Part shown: positions 11,149-23,379 of the stretch, piece after piece
How positions within the stretch are numbered: the stretch's first letter is position 1
How the letters are laid out: the number at the start of each line of letters is the position of its first letter
DNA from: Membranipora membranacea
Taxonomy: Eukaryota > Bryozoa > Gymnolaemata > Cheilostomatida > Membraniporidae
Length of the DNA stretch: 60,000 nucleotides
Direction: 5' to 3'
Assembly (NCBI GenBank): GCA_914767715.1
Contig: OU612068.1
Span: 5,148,001 to 5,208,000, forward strand
Translations under genes and position numbers: made by a program
The notes under the pieces: generated by a model
Database searches by the model: none
Told to the model about the DNA's origin: nothing
Seen by the model: only the letters and a program-made list of their open reading frames with translations

Positions 11149-14100
11149 ATGCCTTCTAAACATCCTCTGACCAAGAGCTATTATGATAGAAGAGATCCAA
11201 AGTATCCGACAAGGGACATAACTCTGTACCAGCTGTGGGACGAAGCAAAGAATAAGGGATATGTTGGTGACCTTCTAAACCTTGAGACAGGGGAGCGAAT
11301 GACCAACTTAGAGCTTTTAGAATTGGTGAGTAGTAAGTTGAAGGAAGTTGCCTCAATATTCTTTCTTACAGATGAGGGAAAACATATTATTATTGAGTTA
11401 TTGATTTAATTTGTACAATTTTCGGAGGGTAAAATTTTAACCGTTCAATTTCACAACAGTCAAATACAGTTTCTAAGCGACATTTTATTTTTCCATTCTC
11501 TTTCTTTTCAGGGAGACAGATTTGCAAAAGGACTTTTAGCCTTAGGGTTCAAACCCGGAGAGGGGTGTATTGCAGTCATAGGATGTCCGTCCCTGTATGC
11601 TGGTATTGGGCTCTATATTGCAGCTGTCTCGCTTGGAGTTGCATTTGCAGTAAGTACAAAAATCAAAATTCAAATCAAACCAACCTTTGGTTATTATGGC
11701 ATGGTTCAACCACTTCTAGCCTTTAAGTCTTTGACCTTTAAGCCATATTCAAGTAGTGATACAGAAGTGTAGATTTCACTCCATTCAAAAAGTGTTTGTG
11801 TTGGATGGATTAAGCCATAATCCTGATAAAAAGACAGAGATACTGATCATGGTGGCTTTTGTTGCAGCATCCCTACATATTCCATCCATACGAGACAGCG
11901 ATAGAGGACACATTTTCCCTGATAGACTGCAGTCTGGTTGTCATTGGAGAAGGAAATGATGGTTCAAGCTTCACTGCTCTCATGAATATGATTGATGGAT
12001 CCTCTCAGATTGGTTCCATTAAATCTGAAAGGTATGAGTTGAGCAGTCCAAGGATCAGACATGGCCTTTTTGCAGATTTGATTTAGGCCTATAGCCAAAG
12101 ATTATTCAGGGATTAATATTTAAAATTACATTTCACCAATCACATCAGACAGTGCTCTGTCATTGTTATTGCAGTGTATTTGAGTTTACTCATAAACATA
12201 CTCGATGCAATTGAGTTTTAAACAGTATTATATTAATTCTGATGCTGCCTTAATGCTTCCTAATGCTGTCCATTGATGTATCTCAATAATTTTCTGGTTG
12301 GTCTTCAAACCTATCTTCTAGCCGATTGATGTGTACTACACTTTTTCAGCAAGAACCTCTGCAACACTCCATCTGGTTCCCTTCGACAGAGTTTTTCCTT
12401 GTGATCAGTGGCAAACATCCCATAATGTCATCAGTGATCTCTTGGATTTTTAAAAGAAACTGACACACACGCTTGTAGGAAACAAAGAAGGAGTATTTTT
12501 TACTCAAATTTTGTCTAGTTGATACCTAGTAGTTCAGATGTATGCTAACTGTCGGGTTCAATTAAAATAAAATCATATAAGAGGATAACTCCAAATACAA
12601 GATGCAAACCACCAAGTCATGATCATGATCACCAGATCATGTTTGGGGGTCCCGTACTCCTTGGTATAATGATAATGTATCACATCATGGATATATTTTT
12701 TTTATATTACAGACTGCCTTTTGTGGAGCATGTATTTTATGACCATACATACAGGAGCTCATCCCCAGCTTACGGATTTATGAGAAATCTGGACAAACTC
12801 CTTGAGCTGGGAAACTCTATCTCAGATGACCAACTAGCCACTGCTAAATCTCAGGCTAAACCTGATCACCTGTTCATCTATAACTTCTCATCGGTATGTG
12901 ACCTGCTGATAAATGCCCAATACCGAGTCTTACATCCATGATTAGGGTAAACTGAGTGGAGCTATGAAAAGTACCCAATATCTTTTTTGGGAATGAAAAG
13001 AAATGCATATCTGACACAAATCATGGGGTAAGTCAGTTCTGATTTAAAATAATTATATTATCTAGTAAAAGTTATGTTATTTCTGTTTACGGGGGAGGGG
13101 GGGAAGATGAACTTTGTAAGCCAAGACAACCGATGCGAATAAGCAAAAATATGCCTCCATCTTTGATTTATATCATGTTTAGTGACAAGAGCCTTGATAA
13201 ATTCTGGAAGACTGTCTGAGAACCTGGCATCAATTGAATCAATTGGCTTTCGAAACTAGCAATAATAATGATGATGCCATTTTGTGACTATTTCCCTACA
13301 TTGTGTGCTATTAAAAAATATCTTAATGGAGGGAAGACAACTCTCAGAAAACATTTGGGATAACCGTCTTTTGTTCTATTTTCAGGGGAGTACAGGTCAT
13401 CCTAAATGTATCGCCCGAACCCAGAGAAATGCATCAAATGCTGCTTTGATACTGCGACCAAAAAATCTCCCAGTATGTATATTTATGTATAAATACGTTA
13501 AGGAATCAGCCAATCACATTTATTGCTGAGTGAAATCATTTCCAGGGTATTGGTATAACCTTCCTTGGTGGTGACAACTACCAACACCATCGATAATTCT
13601 CGCCCAGAACAGCTTTGGATTTTTTCCCTTTGCATTTCTTACATAGCTTTATCATAACTGACTGTCCAACTATCTCATGCATTTTTTGGTGTCAAGTTTT
13701 TGAGCAATTTCAATAACAATTCAATCTCTGTAACTTTGTAGGCAATTATACAGACTAATGTAAATACAGATGAAATGATTGGTGTTGGACTCGCCTCTCT
13801 CTTCTTGTGTGGTCATTTTAAGAGTACCGTCATGTCACCTGATATCATAGCTAGTAGATCTGCAGATGATTTTGCTAAACTTTGTGTTGAGGCTATATTG
13901 AGTGAGAAGTAGGTACCATAAATTTGTATAACAAACACTGGCCAATATGTATTCACAAGGTCATCTTGCCTGAAAGTAAAAGTAACAGAGAATTTTTGCA
14001 GCTGCTCATGGAATTCATTCCATTGTTTACATATGCTAGATTGTGCTAATTCACCTGTATTTTGAGTTGCTTCCCTTAAATCAGTGACTATTTACCACTA

Positions 14101-17100
14101 CCACCAGGGACACCTTGAAATGGTGTTGCACCTCCTTTGCTGTGATGAAAAAATTACCTCTCCATGTCTGTTAATCATCTTTTGGAGAAAAGATTTTACA
14201 GCCGCACCTTTTCATTTTCTGATACTTGTTGCTTCAACCTTGTATTGCAAATTCTAGAGTTGGGATCTTGTCAGTTGTCCCTGGAATGCAACAGATGATT
14301 GCAGACTATGCGAAGCGTAACAAGATCAAATTACCCAAGTTCAAATTTTCTTTATATGGCGGACAGGTCATCTCTCGTGGATTTAAAGAAAAGCTGATGG
14401 AGGTGTTTGGAGCAACGCCTTTGGTATGTTGGTTCCCGACAAGGTATTAGGCCAAATACTTGGTCAAGTAGAAAATGCTCAAAATGTTCAACTAGAAGTA
14501 ATGGAACTAGGTGAATCTCTATTCTAAAATGTAGGGGCAAGATATGCCTGAGGGTTCTTGGGGTGGGAACAATCAGCCAATGAAACTTCCTCAATAGGAC
14601 TCAACCATAGGCATCTGGAGTTACAAGGAAGTCCAGTATCAACCACCCCCTTCCCCCTTGGTTGATACTGGACATGCTTGTAACTCCTATGGATTCAACC
14701 CATGACTCTGGGGGCATCAAACTCCAGCAGTGCCTAGCAAGTCTGCTAGCTGATTGCTCTATCTCACTGGGTATATGGCACTAACTAGCCTGTTAATCAC
14801 TACTCGGAGTCATATGCATCTGGAGTTACAAGCATGTTCAGTATCAAGGGGAAAGGGGGTGGTTGATACTGGACATGCTTCTAACTCCAGATGCCTATGC
14901 TCGGAGTCCTGCACTCACATCCTTTTCCACTAATTTCATTCCATCACTGTCATCCTATTTAACACAGCGTACATTTGATAGTGTTGTTTAGAGCTTGCTC
15001 GGGTCCCTGATAGTGTTTGGCTGTATTTGCAGCTTGTCAGAGTGTCTTTCCATTCAGTCACATGTCGATGGGCTTCTGCTAGTAGTGGTAGGAATACAAT
15101 CAAAATTTAAGGACTCTAGTAAATAGTTGCAAAACAAACCTTACCAAATTTTTAGCAAATGCTGTTACGCCTAAAGATTTTAGTGTTGATGAATGTTTTT
15201 TACAGACCTTATATGGAATGACTGAGAATATTTGCACTTCTCATGTGTCATTCAAGGATACAAAAACACAAGAAGAAAACAGGCTCGATTCAGTCTTGTA
15301 TCCAGCTAAGAATTCTGAGGTAGATTGAATAGATGAATGTGAATGATCTTTAATACTAGCATCACCAGGACTTGTAATCATTGCACATTACTTGTTTTCC
15401 TTAGCTGTTTTGAACCACATTTTTTTGTCCTACAATGCTGTCCAAAGTAAAATATGGTGATAAATGGTTATTTTCCGAGCATGATGACGATGATGATGAA
15501 AACTTTGCAAACAACTTTAAAAATGCACTTATACAGATGCGAATCGTGGATGAGAAAGGTCAGGTTGTTGACATTGGTGTAGATGGTGAGATTCAGGTCA
15601 AAAGCCCCACTCTTCTTTGTGGATACAGGAAACAAGATGAGCTCTTCAAAGCAATCATCACAGAGGATGGCTTCCTGAAAACTGGGTATGTCGCACTAAT
15701 ACTGTATGTGTATACTGACTCTCGTGATCGTGACCGACTGACTGACTGGGCATGTAGATATCTATAAACTAGGCTACAATTACAACAAACTGTAAGCTGT
15801 AAGGGTAATTAGGAATGATGTGCCTGTGCAATTACAATTAATTTCAGTCAAGTTCTAAAATTGGCATCAGCTCAGGAAGGAGAACACCTCCTGTATGAAT
15901 CAGTAATAAGCATTTGTTAATAGTGACAATAGAAGATAACTCTTACAATCAATTCCGAACACATTGGCTATAGACGGGTACACAGGTACCAGACACCAAA
16001 TTTTCTGAGATCAGGTCATCCCTTATAGTGCTACGCATGTGTAGAGTGCTAAGACTGTTGAACCTTTCCAATATATTCAGTCGGGGTAAATGTGGATAAA
16101 AAGTAGTCAGTATAATAAGGATGAGGAATGATGAGTATTAAACAGGTTTGACTTTGAGTGTCTAAGATTTTGCTCTGGTCCGAAAAAAACCCTGAGAGGT
16201 CTGCTGTGTGTTTATACAGCAAATGCCTGCATGCACTCTAAGCACCAGTGCCAGGCTGTACATTACATGGTCTCCTCCCAGCCTCTGCTATCTTAGTTAT
16301 GACAGGAATTATGGCCCCATTTTATGTTTTAACAAGGAGCAAGAAGAGGAGTGTAGTTTTATGGTCTCGTCCACTAGCTCTAACTTTTACTATCTGCCCT
16401 CTCCCTCTCCCTCTCTCTGGAGCATTTTCGAACAGGATATACAACTACAGAAGACTGTTCACAAGAAGCTGGCTTAAGCACAATTGCTGTTGATGATTGC
16501 TGGTTGATTGGATTGCCAGTCACATTATTTTCAGGTTCTATATTGTCTGTTGCAGTGATATGGGTGTGATGCGATCAGACGGAGGGTTCATAATCGAAGG
16601 TAGAGTAGCAGATGTTATGAGATTCAAAGTGTTTGCTAAGGTACTTTACCCAACACCAGTGGAGGAGGCACTGAGTTCTCATCCAAGCATCAAAGATATC
16701 CAGGTAAGTTTATGGTTACCTGAGAACTGCCTGAAGAGAAGTCTGAGAAGCTTGTTTTGTCACAACTTATCTTTGTAATGCGTTCTTCGTATTCCACAGA
16801 TCCACTCTGACTCTCTCGTTTTTGGCAACCTCAGTCTTTTGGGCACAGAAACGCTAAATGCCTTGAATGTCATAAATCATATCCTATATTTTAGGTTATA
16901 TCTGGAAATAGAAATGATTGGATGGGTGATGAGGTTACTTTCTGTATAATGTGAGTAACTTAGAAAAGCACCTATCGATTTGGTACCAATATCGGGAAAT
17001 TGATTGACTACCCATCTTGATTTTTTCCTGAAAAAAAATCAGCTTAACTACGGTTGACCTGAACCAAATGAGGTCTTGATTCGGTGTATCTGTTGATTTT

Positions 17101-18492
17101 GAGCTCCCACACAAACAGCACACTAGAAAACTTTCTATGAATTTCTTACAGCTGTAAATATGAACTTGACCCATTTACAGGTCCGACAGGAAAAAATGGC
17201 TTCAACTCGCTGCCCTGCTTTTTACTGATATCTGGTGTCCTTTTTTAAATAATCTTTATCGGCTAGAAAGTCATTATTTAGGACAGTAAGTTTTGCTTGA
17301 TTTGGTGTCTGATATTCTATTTACTCACAAACTTTTTCTAGTAAGTAATCAAGCAGATTCCCTCTTTTACAGTTTGATGGAAGAGGCTGAAGAGCTTCCA
17401 GAAGAAGAGATCATTACATATGCCAGGGATCACGGTGTAAGTGTCTAGCTGAGTTTCATGATGACGCTGTTATGTTATTGGAACAAGAAACCGAATGCAT
17501 ATAATTTTTTGGTAATGAACACCTCTCATTGTGGGTGTCCTACTAAAATGAATATATTGTTGCTGATACATTCTGGGAATGAAGTACAGCTGGTCGGGCT
17601 TTCTTAGATCTAAAGCTATGTTGCACTTATTTACATCAGTTTAATTAGTTTTATTGGCAGTTGGCACATCATGAAAAGCAGTTTTTGGAATCATGATGAT
17701 GCCATTAAAATTTAAAAAAATGGGAACAGAAAGACTATTCTGTGTACTTGGTAGGGATCCTCTCCATGCATAATCCCTAGCCACAACGCACCCATTAATC
17801 TGATTTTTAAATGTTCTCCTTACAGCTAACCGAACAGTACAACCCTTGTAGAATTATCTACTTTGATGTCTTTCCACGTACTGCCAACTCTCGGAAAGTA
17901 AGTGCATCTTTGCCATTATATAGATATGCATATTGCACTTTGCCTAGGGCTTTGTTATCTACCCAACATTTCTGTTTATGTTTTAATATTGACTGCCGCA
18001 CTTTCGATGGTAGTCCATGATCCTTAATGGTCAATCTTGGCCATTCACCACTCTCTGTTTGGCAGCTTTTACAGTTACTCCAATGCCTACAAACTAGAAA
18101 TTGATGTACCAATGCCTAGTCTGAGTGATCGGACAGCTAAAAGTGTGTGTTTGTGGCAATTCATTATCAAACACTTTTTCAAAATGAATGTTTGATATTG
18201 TAATGCCACCAATACACATTCGCAGCCGTCTGATCACTTTGACTAACCAAAGCCTAAAATTATCTCATACCTCTGAAGGACCAAAAAGTCAAGATGTGCC
18301 AAGTTACCTTTGACCATCATCATGTAAGACTTTATCAAGGATGGCGTTACTAATGATAATTTGTAACTTCAGGTCAGTAAGAAGTTTATAAGAGAGCGGG
18401 TTGCAGACATGATTAAGAAGGATCCACTCACAGGAGCCACCCAGACTCTCAGAAATAGAGCAGAGAAGATGGGCGTCGACCTCAGTGCTTAG
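11149..18492 (+). CDS. AMP-binding enzyme (acyl-CoA synthetase/luciferase-like), copy 1, 14 exons, 600 aa
   Basis: Exons joined by eye at GT-AG sites: 11149-11325, 11512-11649, 11868-12031, 12713-12893, 13386-13472, 13742-13908, 14258-14423, 15206-15319, 15537-15685, 16556-16703, 16895-16950, 17373-17436, 17826-17897, 18373-18492. All phases agree and give 600 codons ending in TAG. Motifs: P-loop FSSGSTGHPKC across exons 4/5 (about residues 218-228), LYGMTE (about 361-366, start of exon 8), DGFLKTGD across exons 9/10, and EGRVADV in exon 10. These define the adenylate-forming superfamily, which activates a carboxylic acid with ATP and usually passes it to CoA. Oddities: PKC for PKG; VAD for xKD in the hinge motif; PRTANSRK in exons 13-14 where PxTxxGK holds the catalytic lysine. 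ATG context is aacATGcc. The substrate is unknown. Length fits ACSF2-like or 4CL-like ligases. A peroxisomal SKL tail is absent (the end is DLSA). Confidence 0.85.
14606..14691. mobile_element. 86-bp fold-back MITE (hAT-like) in intron 7 of copy 1
   Basis: Starts CATAGGCATCTGGAGTTACA and ends TGTAACTCCTATG; the body is an inverted repeat around GATACTGGAC. It is flanked by GACTCAAC and GATTCAAC (8 bp, one mismatch). Copy 2 lacks it (GACTCAAACCCATGAC near 45160). Confidence 0.7.
14811..14899. mobile_element. 89-bp fold-back MITE (hAT-like), second copy in intron 7
   Basis: Starts CATATGCATCTGGAGTTACA and ends CAGATGCCTATG. It is flanked by a perfect 8-bp direct repeat CTCGGAGT (14803-14810 and 14900-14907), and copy 2 has a single CTCGGAGT at the same place. 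It is the same family as 14606-14691. The 8-bp target size fits hAT. Confidence 0.8.
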
Positions 18493-19079
18493 GTCATACT
18501 CACATATAGAGACCAACTGTATGCTGACCGTAGATATAGATCTAGAGACTACTGGATGTTGACTGACTGTATGACAAGTAACTCTGAACTGATTAGACAC
18601 ATGATCAATGTTTACTTCTTTCTATACGCCACATAGAGAGGTGATAATTTCATTCAAATCTGAATATTTCAGTTAGTGTTTATAAAGCATCCGGTTATTT
18701 TATACTAGATATTAGAAATTCATAAAACTAGAATTTTACAGAGTGTGTGCAGACCATTGATAAAAAGTGATTCGTTAAACCAACGGATTGACTAGGTAGA
18801 TTCATAAATTTTTATATAACATAATTAACCATCATGTAAAATATCTATGAAGGATAGACTAGGAGGTTAATAAAACTTTATATAACATATCTATGAGTAG
18901 TGCGGACAATTATTTTTCAAGTCCTTGACAATGATAACCATGTGGTGACTTGTCTCATGGTTCGTTTTATTCATCCAACTAAGCAAACCATTTTGTGTCA
19001 AATAATAAAATATACTGAATAAAAATAAAACCTGCAAGATGAATTGTTGGATTTTGGTCCTCTCCACCGCTTCGGCAGT
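18493..19079. other. 3' flank/UTR of copy 1, shared with copy 2
   Basis: Aligns with 48965-49530 past the stop codon, up to CTTCGGCA. A candidate polyadenylation signal AATAAA is at 18869-18874, but it is not conserved in copy 2 (which has AATAAA at 49257-49262), so transcript ends are uncertain. Confidence 0.5.
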
Positions 19080-19091
19080 TGACACACCCCT

Positions 19092-20219
19092 GATTGTGGT
19101 AAGAGGACGCGTATGTTGATCAGAATTAACTAGAGTGAGATCAGCATGGAGGGTGTGTGTCAGTAGAGGGATTTGAATCAAACTTGTTCTCCATGCAGCC
19201 AATGAATCTAGGCACCCAAATGCAATACCGAGAGATCATGACCCATATTTGACAACGCTGAACATAATTTAGATATTAGAGTAATTATGATATGTCACAT
19301 TATCATTACTCCAGGCCCCAGGGCTCATACAGACATATCAACATAATAAAGAAAAATGCAAAAAAAAAAAAAAAAATTTCTCCATATTTAGACAGTTTGG
19401 AATACCCTTCACTGCAATAATGCTCGCAGTAATGTTTTAAGAATGACGCAATTGAGTGAACTCCTAAGTTTTAGCTTAGAAATATGATAAACTAGGGGGA
19501 GTTGTACCTGCACTACCCGCACTACAGGGCATAGCGTAGTGCTGGCTTAACAGTTTGCCCACGCAGGCCTCCAGATTTTTGGGTTATGTATGCTAGGACT
19601 ACATCGTGGTGGTTACAAAGTGATGGTATGATATATCACTCTGAGACATTGCAGAGTATGTCAAGTATGTGGCCAATGAACTCCCTTGATGTGTTCATAT
19701 AGAGGTGATGAAATCTCTGTATGAAAAGGTCATAGTTGTTTGATAAGCTCACTTGTTTGCTCAAAAATTTCATTGCTGATAAGAAAATTATTCTTGACAT
19801 TTTGTTTGAGTTAGCCTGAACACAAACACTGTGTTGTACATTGACTGATTTGGCTCTGCTGTATTCTTCTGATTTGCAGGGCCCCACTCTGCTGCAGTAT
19901 ATGGGACATTTGATTTATAAGTTAGGATTGGTGTGACAAGGTATTTATGTCCATCGTTCAGGAGTGGGGGGGGGGGGGGCTGGATATGGATGAATAAGGA
20001 ATTGCAGTGCTCTGTGATCCTGTTGAGATGACCCGGTTAATGGGCAATCACATCTATTGGCTGTCATTTCTCTAGTTTTGAACTATCTGCTTGAGTTGTC
20101 CATCTGTAGTCGTTTGCTCATATGATCGAGGTCATTATTTTTTACATTAATTTTTTAGGCGCAATGAATAAACAATTTGACCTGTCAACTTAAAAGGATT
20201 GAGCATCACATTTTCGCCT
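19092..20219. repeat. Segmental duplication block B, partner of 5130-6373
   Basis: Same landmarks as block A. Its left edge lies just after the 3' flank of copy 1, which gives the join of the tandem duplication. It includes a poly-A run near 19361-19376 and a G tract near 19963-19979. Confidence 0.8.
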
Positions 20220-20298
20220 GATACACTGATACACGATACACTGATACACGATACACTGATACACGATACACTGATACACGATACACTGATACACGATA
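20220..20298. repeat. 15-bp minisatellite, about five copies
   Basis: Unit GATACACTGATACAC repeated nearly perfectly. It starts exactly where the similarity of blocks A and B stops and ends at the 30-bp palindrome. Confidence 0.9.
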
Positions 20299-20328
20299 CA
20301 CAGAGTAAGGATATATCCTTACTCTGTG
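20299..20328. repeat. 30-bp perfect palindrome equal to two transposon ends head to head
   Basis: CACAGAGTAAGGATA followed by its exact reverse complement. These 15 bases are identical to the left terminus of the 17.9 kb insertion at 23770. No flanking direct repeat is evident. It appears to be an element reduced to its two tips, or an excision product. Confidence 0.8.
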
Positions 20329-22857
20329 ACAAAATGTAATACACGCACTGTTTATCTACTCCACATGAATTTAATGCAATAGACACACGTCTCACTTTAT
20401 TCTGATGGGCTTTATGGTCGATATCAATTAATATCCTGACAAAATGTAATACATGAGTTTATCTATCTACTCCACTGAATTTAATGCACTAGACACAATT
20501 TTGAACTTAGATTTGATTCAAGGCTATAATAATACACAGTCTATTTAAATCATCACACGTTGTATGTATTGCAGCTTTTGATATCTGCTGATACTCTGGT
20601 ACATGAAAGCGCCAACAAGGCCGTCCACAAGTGCGTGAAGTTTTAGACAGCCCTTGACTACACAATTGTGACTACTGAAGAGTCAAGTGGATGTGATTAC
20701 CAATTTGTGTCAACCAGACAGGCATAAACTTAATTTGTTTAGCATAAGATTATTTATTTAATTACCCTGACCATTTAATTCAATTGAGACAAAATACATG
20801 TATGAAATATCTATATAAGGTTAAAAATATTAAATGGTGTTCTAAGTAATCCGACCTGACCGTCTCTGTATCCGTATCCTTATTTTTATCCTTGTTATTT
20901 GAAATGTCAGATGAGTGCTGATATAAGCACTGATAGCACAGATATAGCTGCTATTACCCAGAATTACACAACAATATCAGTTATATTATATTATACAATC
21001 GATGAATTCACACAATTTGTCACTTAAAATCTAATCTCAATATACACACACGTCTACACAGAATAACGATCTGAATACTACTCTCTCACTTGCCAGTCTA
21101 AAATACTACCGAATAGGACACCGGTCTTGATGCTACTGCCTGAAGCTGTGGCTGCTGCTGCATATACTTGTTGGTGTGCTCAATGGTGTATGCATGATGC
21201 AGCTTTGGCAGGCAGTTTCACTTTGATGATGATATTATTGTTGTTCGAGCAGGTAGTTTCACTATGATGATATAAGTGTTGCGCAAGCAGGTGCAGCTGG
21301 TGCAAGTATTACTGAAGTTGGTGGTAACTTGCAGTTGTATTCTCTTTCTTCTTTTACTAGGAGCGATGGTAGAAGTATTGCGCTGTACTGGGTTTGATAA
21401 TGCTTGTGCTGTACAGGGTCTGATAGTGTTCGGTATTAGTTGTGTAGTATGATATTATTTCAATTCTCTCACCATCCATAATGTCAGTCGCTCTGGAGTT
21501 CAGGTCATCATATATTGCAGAAGGCGGGGACGCAATAATAAGCTGATGCTAATAATAGAAAGCTCCGCAAACCAGGGTTAAAGAGGTAGGAATCGAAGGG
21601 GTTGCACGGGGATTAATCATGTGAAGTGACAGGCAAGACCATTGGCTGATCAATGTAATTAGAGGCGGAGAATGGCCTTGGTCTCCGCCTCTAACAGCCA
21701 GTCCACGTTGCGTTCTCAAGTGGTCAAGTGTGTTATATAAGAAATTGTGATTCGCAGACACCCATAAATAAAGTTGAATAGAAGCTATGATATAGCTATT
21801 GTTGTGTTAGCTCATCACACTTGGGATTATAGGGTTTAATTACAACGGTCAATTTCAATCTTGACAACGGTATCTAGGCAACCTCTAAAACCATAAATCA
21901 TAACGTCTAAATTGACCAATAAGAGCTCGTATATTTTGAAGCGGATGATTTGAAATCATCGGAACTGGGCGATTTCGTATGACATCAGTCATATTTTCAC
22001 CACTTTCCAATGCCATTATTGGAATGAAAATTTATTGGGCATGTGTATCACACAATTCCGCATTAGCACGTCTGATTCCCATTAAAAATAATTCACTGCT
22101 TCTCCTCTAAATTCCGAAAAAGCAGGAGGAATTTGAATGCTGCTAACCCTTTTTTAATTTGATATGGCTGGGCGATCGCTTTACATTGACTGGCCCTTAT
22201 ATACCGGTCAAGCCACTTTAATTTAAAAATGTAATAAACACCATTAATTAGCTAGTGTTGTGTTCATCTAAAAATCCTATCTACTGATAGGTTGTTAATC
22301 CTGCTGTGTATATTAAACTCAACCTTAGTTTCATAATAAAATCCGACACCTTAAAATTTAAACTATAATGTAAAATCATTAATATTTGTATGGATTATAA
22401 ACTGGTACATCACCTCGTGGTTCAAAATGAGGTCATTGTTTTTAGATGGTTCATGTCATGTGATTTGTCCGCAATAGCAATTAAAAAGCAAAAAATTATG
22501 GAACTTTGACCGTTTCTGGATGGTTCTTGTCATGTGATTTGTCTGTAACAATAATTAAAAAATGCAAGCATTATTGAACTTTGAATTGTTTTTAAGATGG
22601 GTCCTGCCAAGATGTGGGAAGGAATTTTACAAAGTCTGCAGCTTTCGCTGCAAATTATTTGATGGTACGCTGGAGAATATATTCCTGTGTGACAATGAGA
22701 GTGGCATAGGATGATATTTATGTGGTAGATTAAATTGCAGTTCGCCTTAACAACTGTATGATATGTAAATCTGCCATTGAATTAAGACAGGGTTTTTCCC
22801 ACCCTGACACTAGTTGAGGCGCAAGACCAATTTGCCATGCAAGATCAGGCGAATCAG
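20329..22857. other. Intergenic; short tandem duplication and a possible LTR-like piece, no sure gene
   Basis: Two diverged copies of a segment of about 105 bp (20329 and 20434, both with CAAAATGTAATACA and ATCTACTCCA). Around 21660-21780 there is a hairpin (AGAGGCGGAG...CTCCGCCTCT), a TATA-like TTATATAAG at 21732 and AATAAA near 21767, an order that recalls a retroviral-type LTR; I could not define ends or a partner. Otherwise nothing recognised. Confidence 0.4.
20576..20646 (+). CDS. Possible terminal exon, unrecognised
   Basis: After an acceptor-like TGTATTGCAG comes an open frame reading LLISADTLVHESANKAVHKC and ending at TAG (20646). Codon choice and the acceptor look exon-like, but no upstream exon was found and no family is recognised. 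It could be chance or a remnant. Confidence 0.2.
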
Positions 22858-23106
22858 TTAAATTACGATGAAAAAAGTCCAAACCTCCAAGCCAAGAGCT
22901 AGTTGGCACCTGAGAGCCGTTATAAAGGCGGCCTGACTCTTCACTGATTTCAGGTTGTCAGGCAGCATGTTCCCAAGTGCTGCCATTTGATATGAGACCC
23001 TTCGTTGACCTGAACTGGTTGTGGAATTGGGAAGATGAAGTTTGATGGGCTTCAATGCTCTGAATAAACAGCAGCATAGGGCATCCCTCAATCGCACATG
23101 GATCAC
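22858..23106 (-). pseudogene. LINE ORF2 3' end fragment, duplicate 2
   Basis: Near-identical to 7745-7993 (QRRVSYQMAALGNMLPDNL, AAFITALRCQLA). It lies about 420 bp upstream of the copy 2 start and is part of the segmental duplication. Confidence 0.6.
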
Positions 23107-23206
23107 CTAGAACAGTCTATTCTAAGAACTGACATTTGAACTGATTCCGTCTTGCTTGCCTGCACTTTAAAAAAACTACCAATGAGGACAGTCTGTTTCT
23201 GCAAAT

Positions 23207-23278
23207 TAAAACGGCAATGACCTGTAACTAGGTCAGACAGATGGCAATGACCTGAAACTAGGTCAGACAAATAATTAA
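23207..23278. repeat. 30-bp tandem duplication in the copy 2 upstream region
   Basis: GGCAATGACCTGTAACTAGG plus about 10 bases occurs twice in tandem here and once upstream of copy 1 (about 10890-10920). It is a simple duplication after the genes split. Confidence 0.7.
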
Positions 23279-23349
23279 ACATGAACACCCGATATATCAT
23301 ACTCTGTTTTGTAGTTGACATTCTTGTGGTTACTGGCTAGCAGTGTGGT

Positions 23350-23379
23350 CAGAGGCTATAGATATATCGATAGTCTCTG
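23350..23379. mobile_element. 30-bp palindromic insertion with a 7-bp target duplication
   Basis: CAGAGGCTATAGATA plus a near-complementary TATCGATAGTCTCTG, flanked by GTGTGGT on both sides (23343-23349 and 23380-23386). The matching place upstream of copy 1 (about 10990-11000) has one GTGTGGT and no insertion. It lies about 150 bp upstream of the copy 2 start codon. Confidence 0.75.

Noticed and set aside
11756-11959. Plus-strand frames overlapping exon 3 of copies 1 and 2
   Set aside because: Shadow frames; the exon defined by acceptor, donor and conserved phase lies in another frame.
16208-16493. Two overlapping frames in intron 9 of copy 1
   Set aside because: Lies between well-defined exons 9 and 10, not conserved in copy 2, low-complexity CTCTCCCTC tract.
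21400-21830. Solo LTR
   Set aside because: TATA-like and AATAAA elements in a plausible order, but I could not define TG...CA ends, a target duplication or a second copy.
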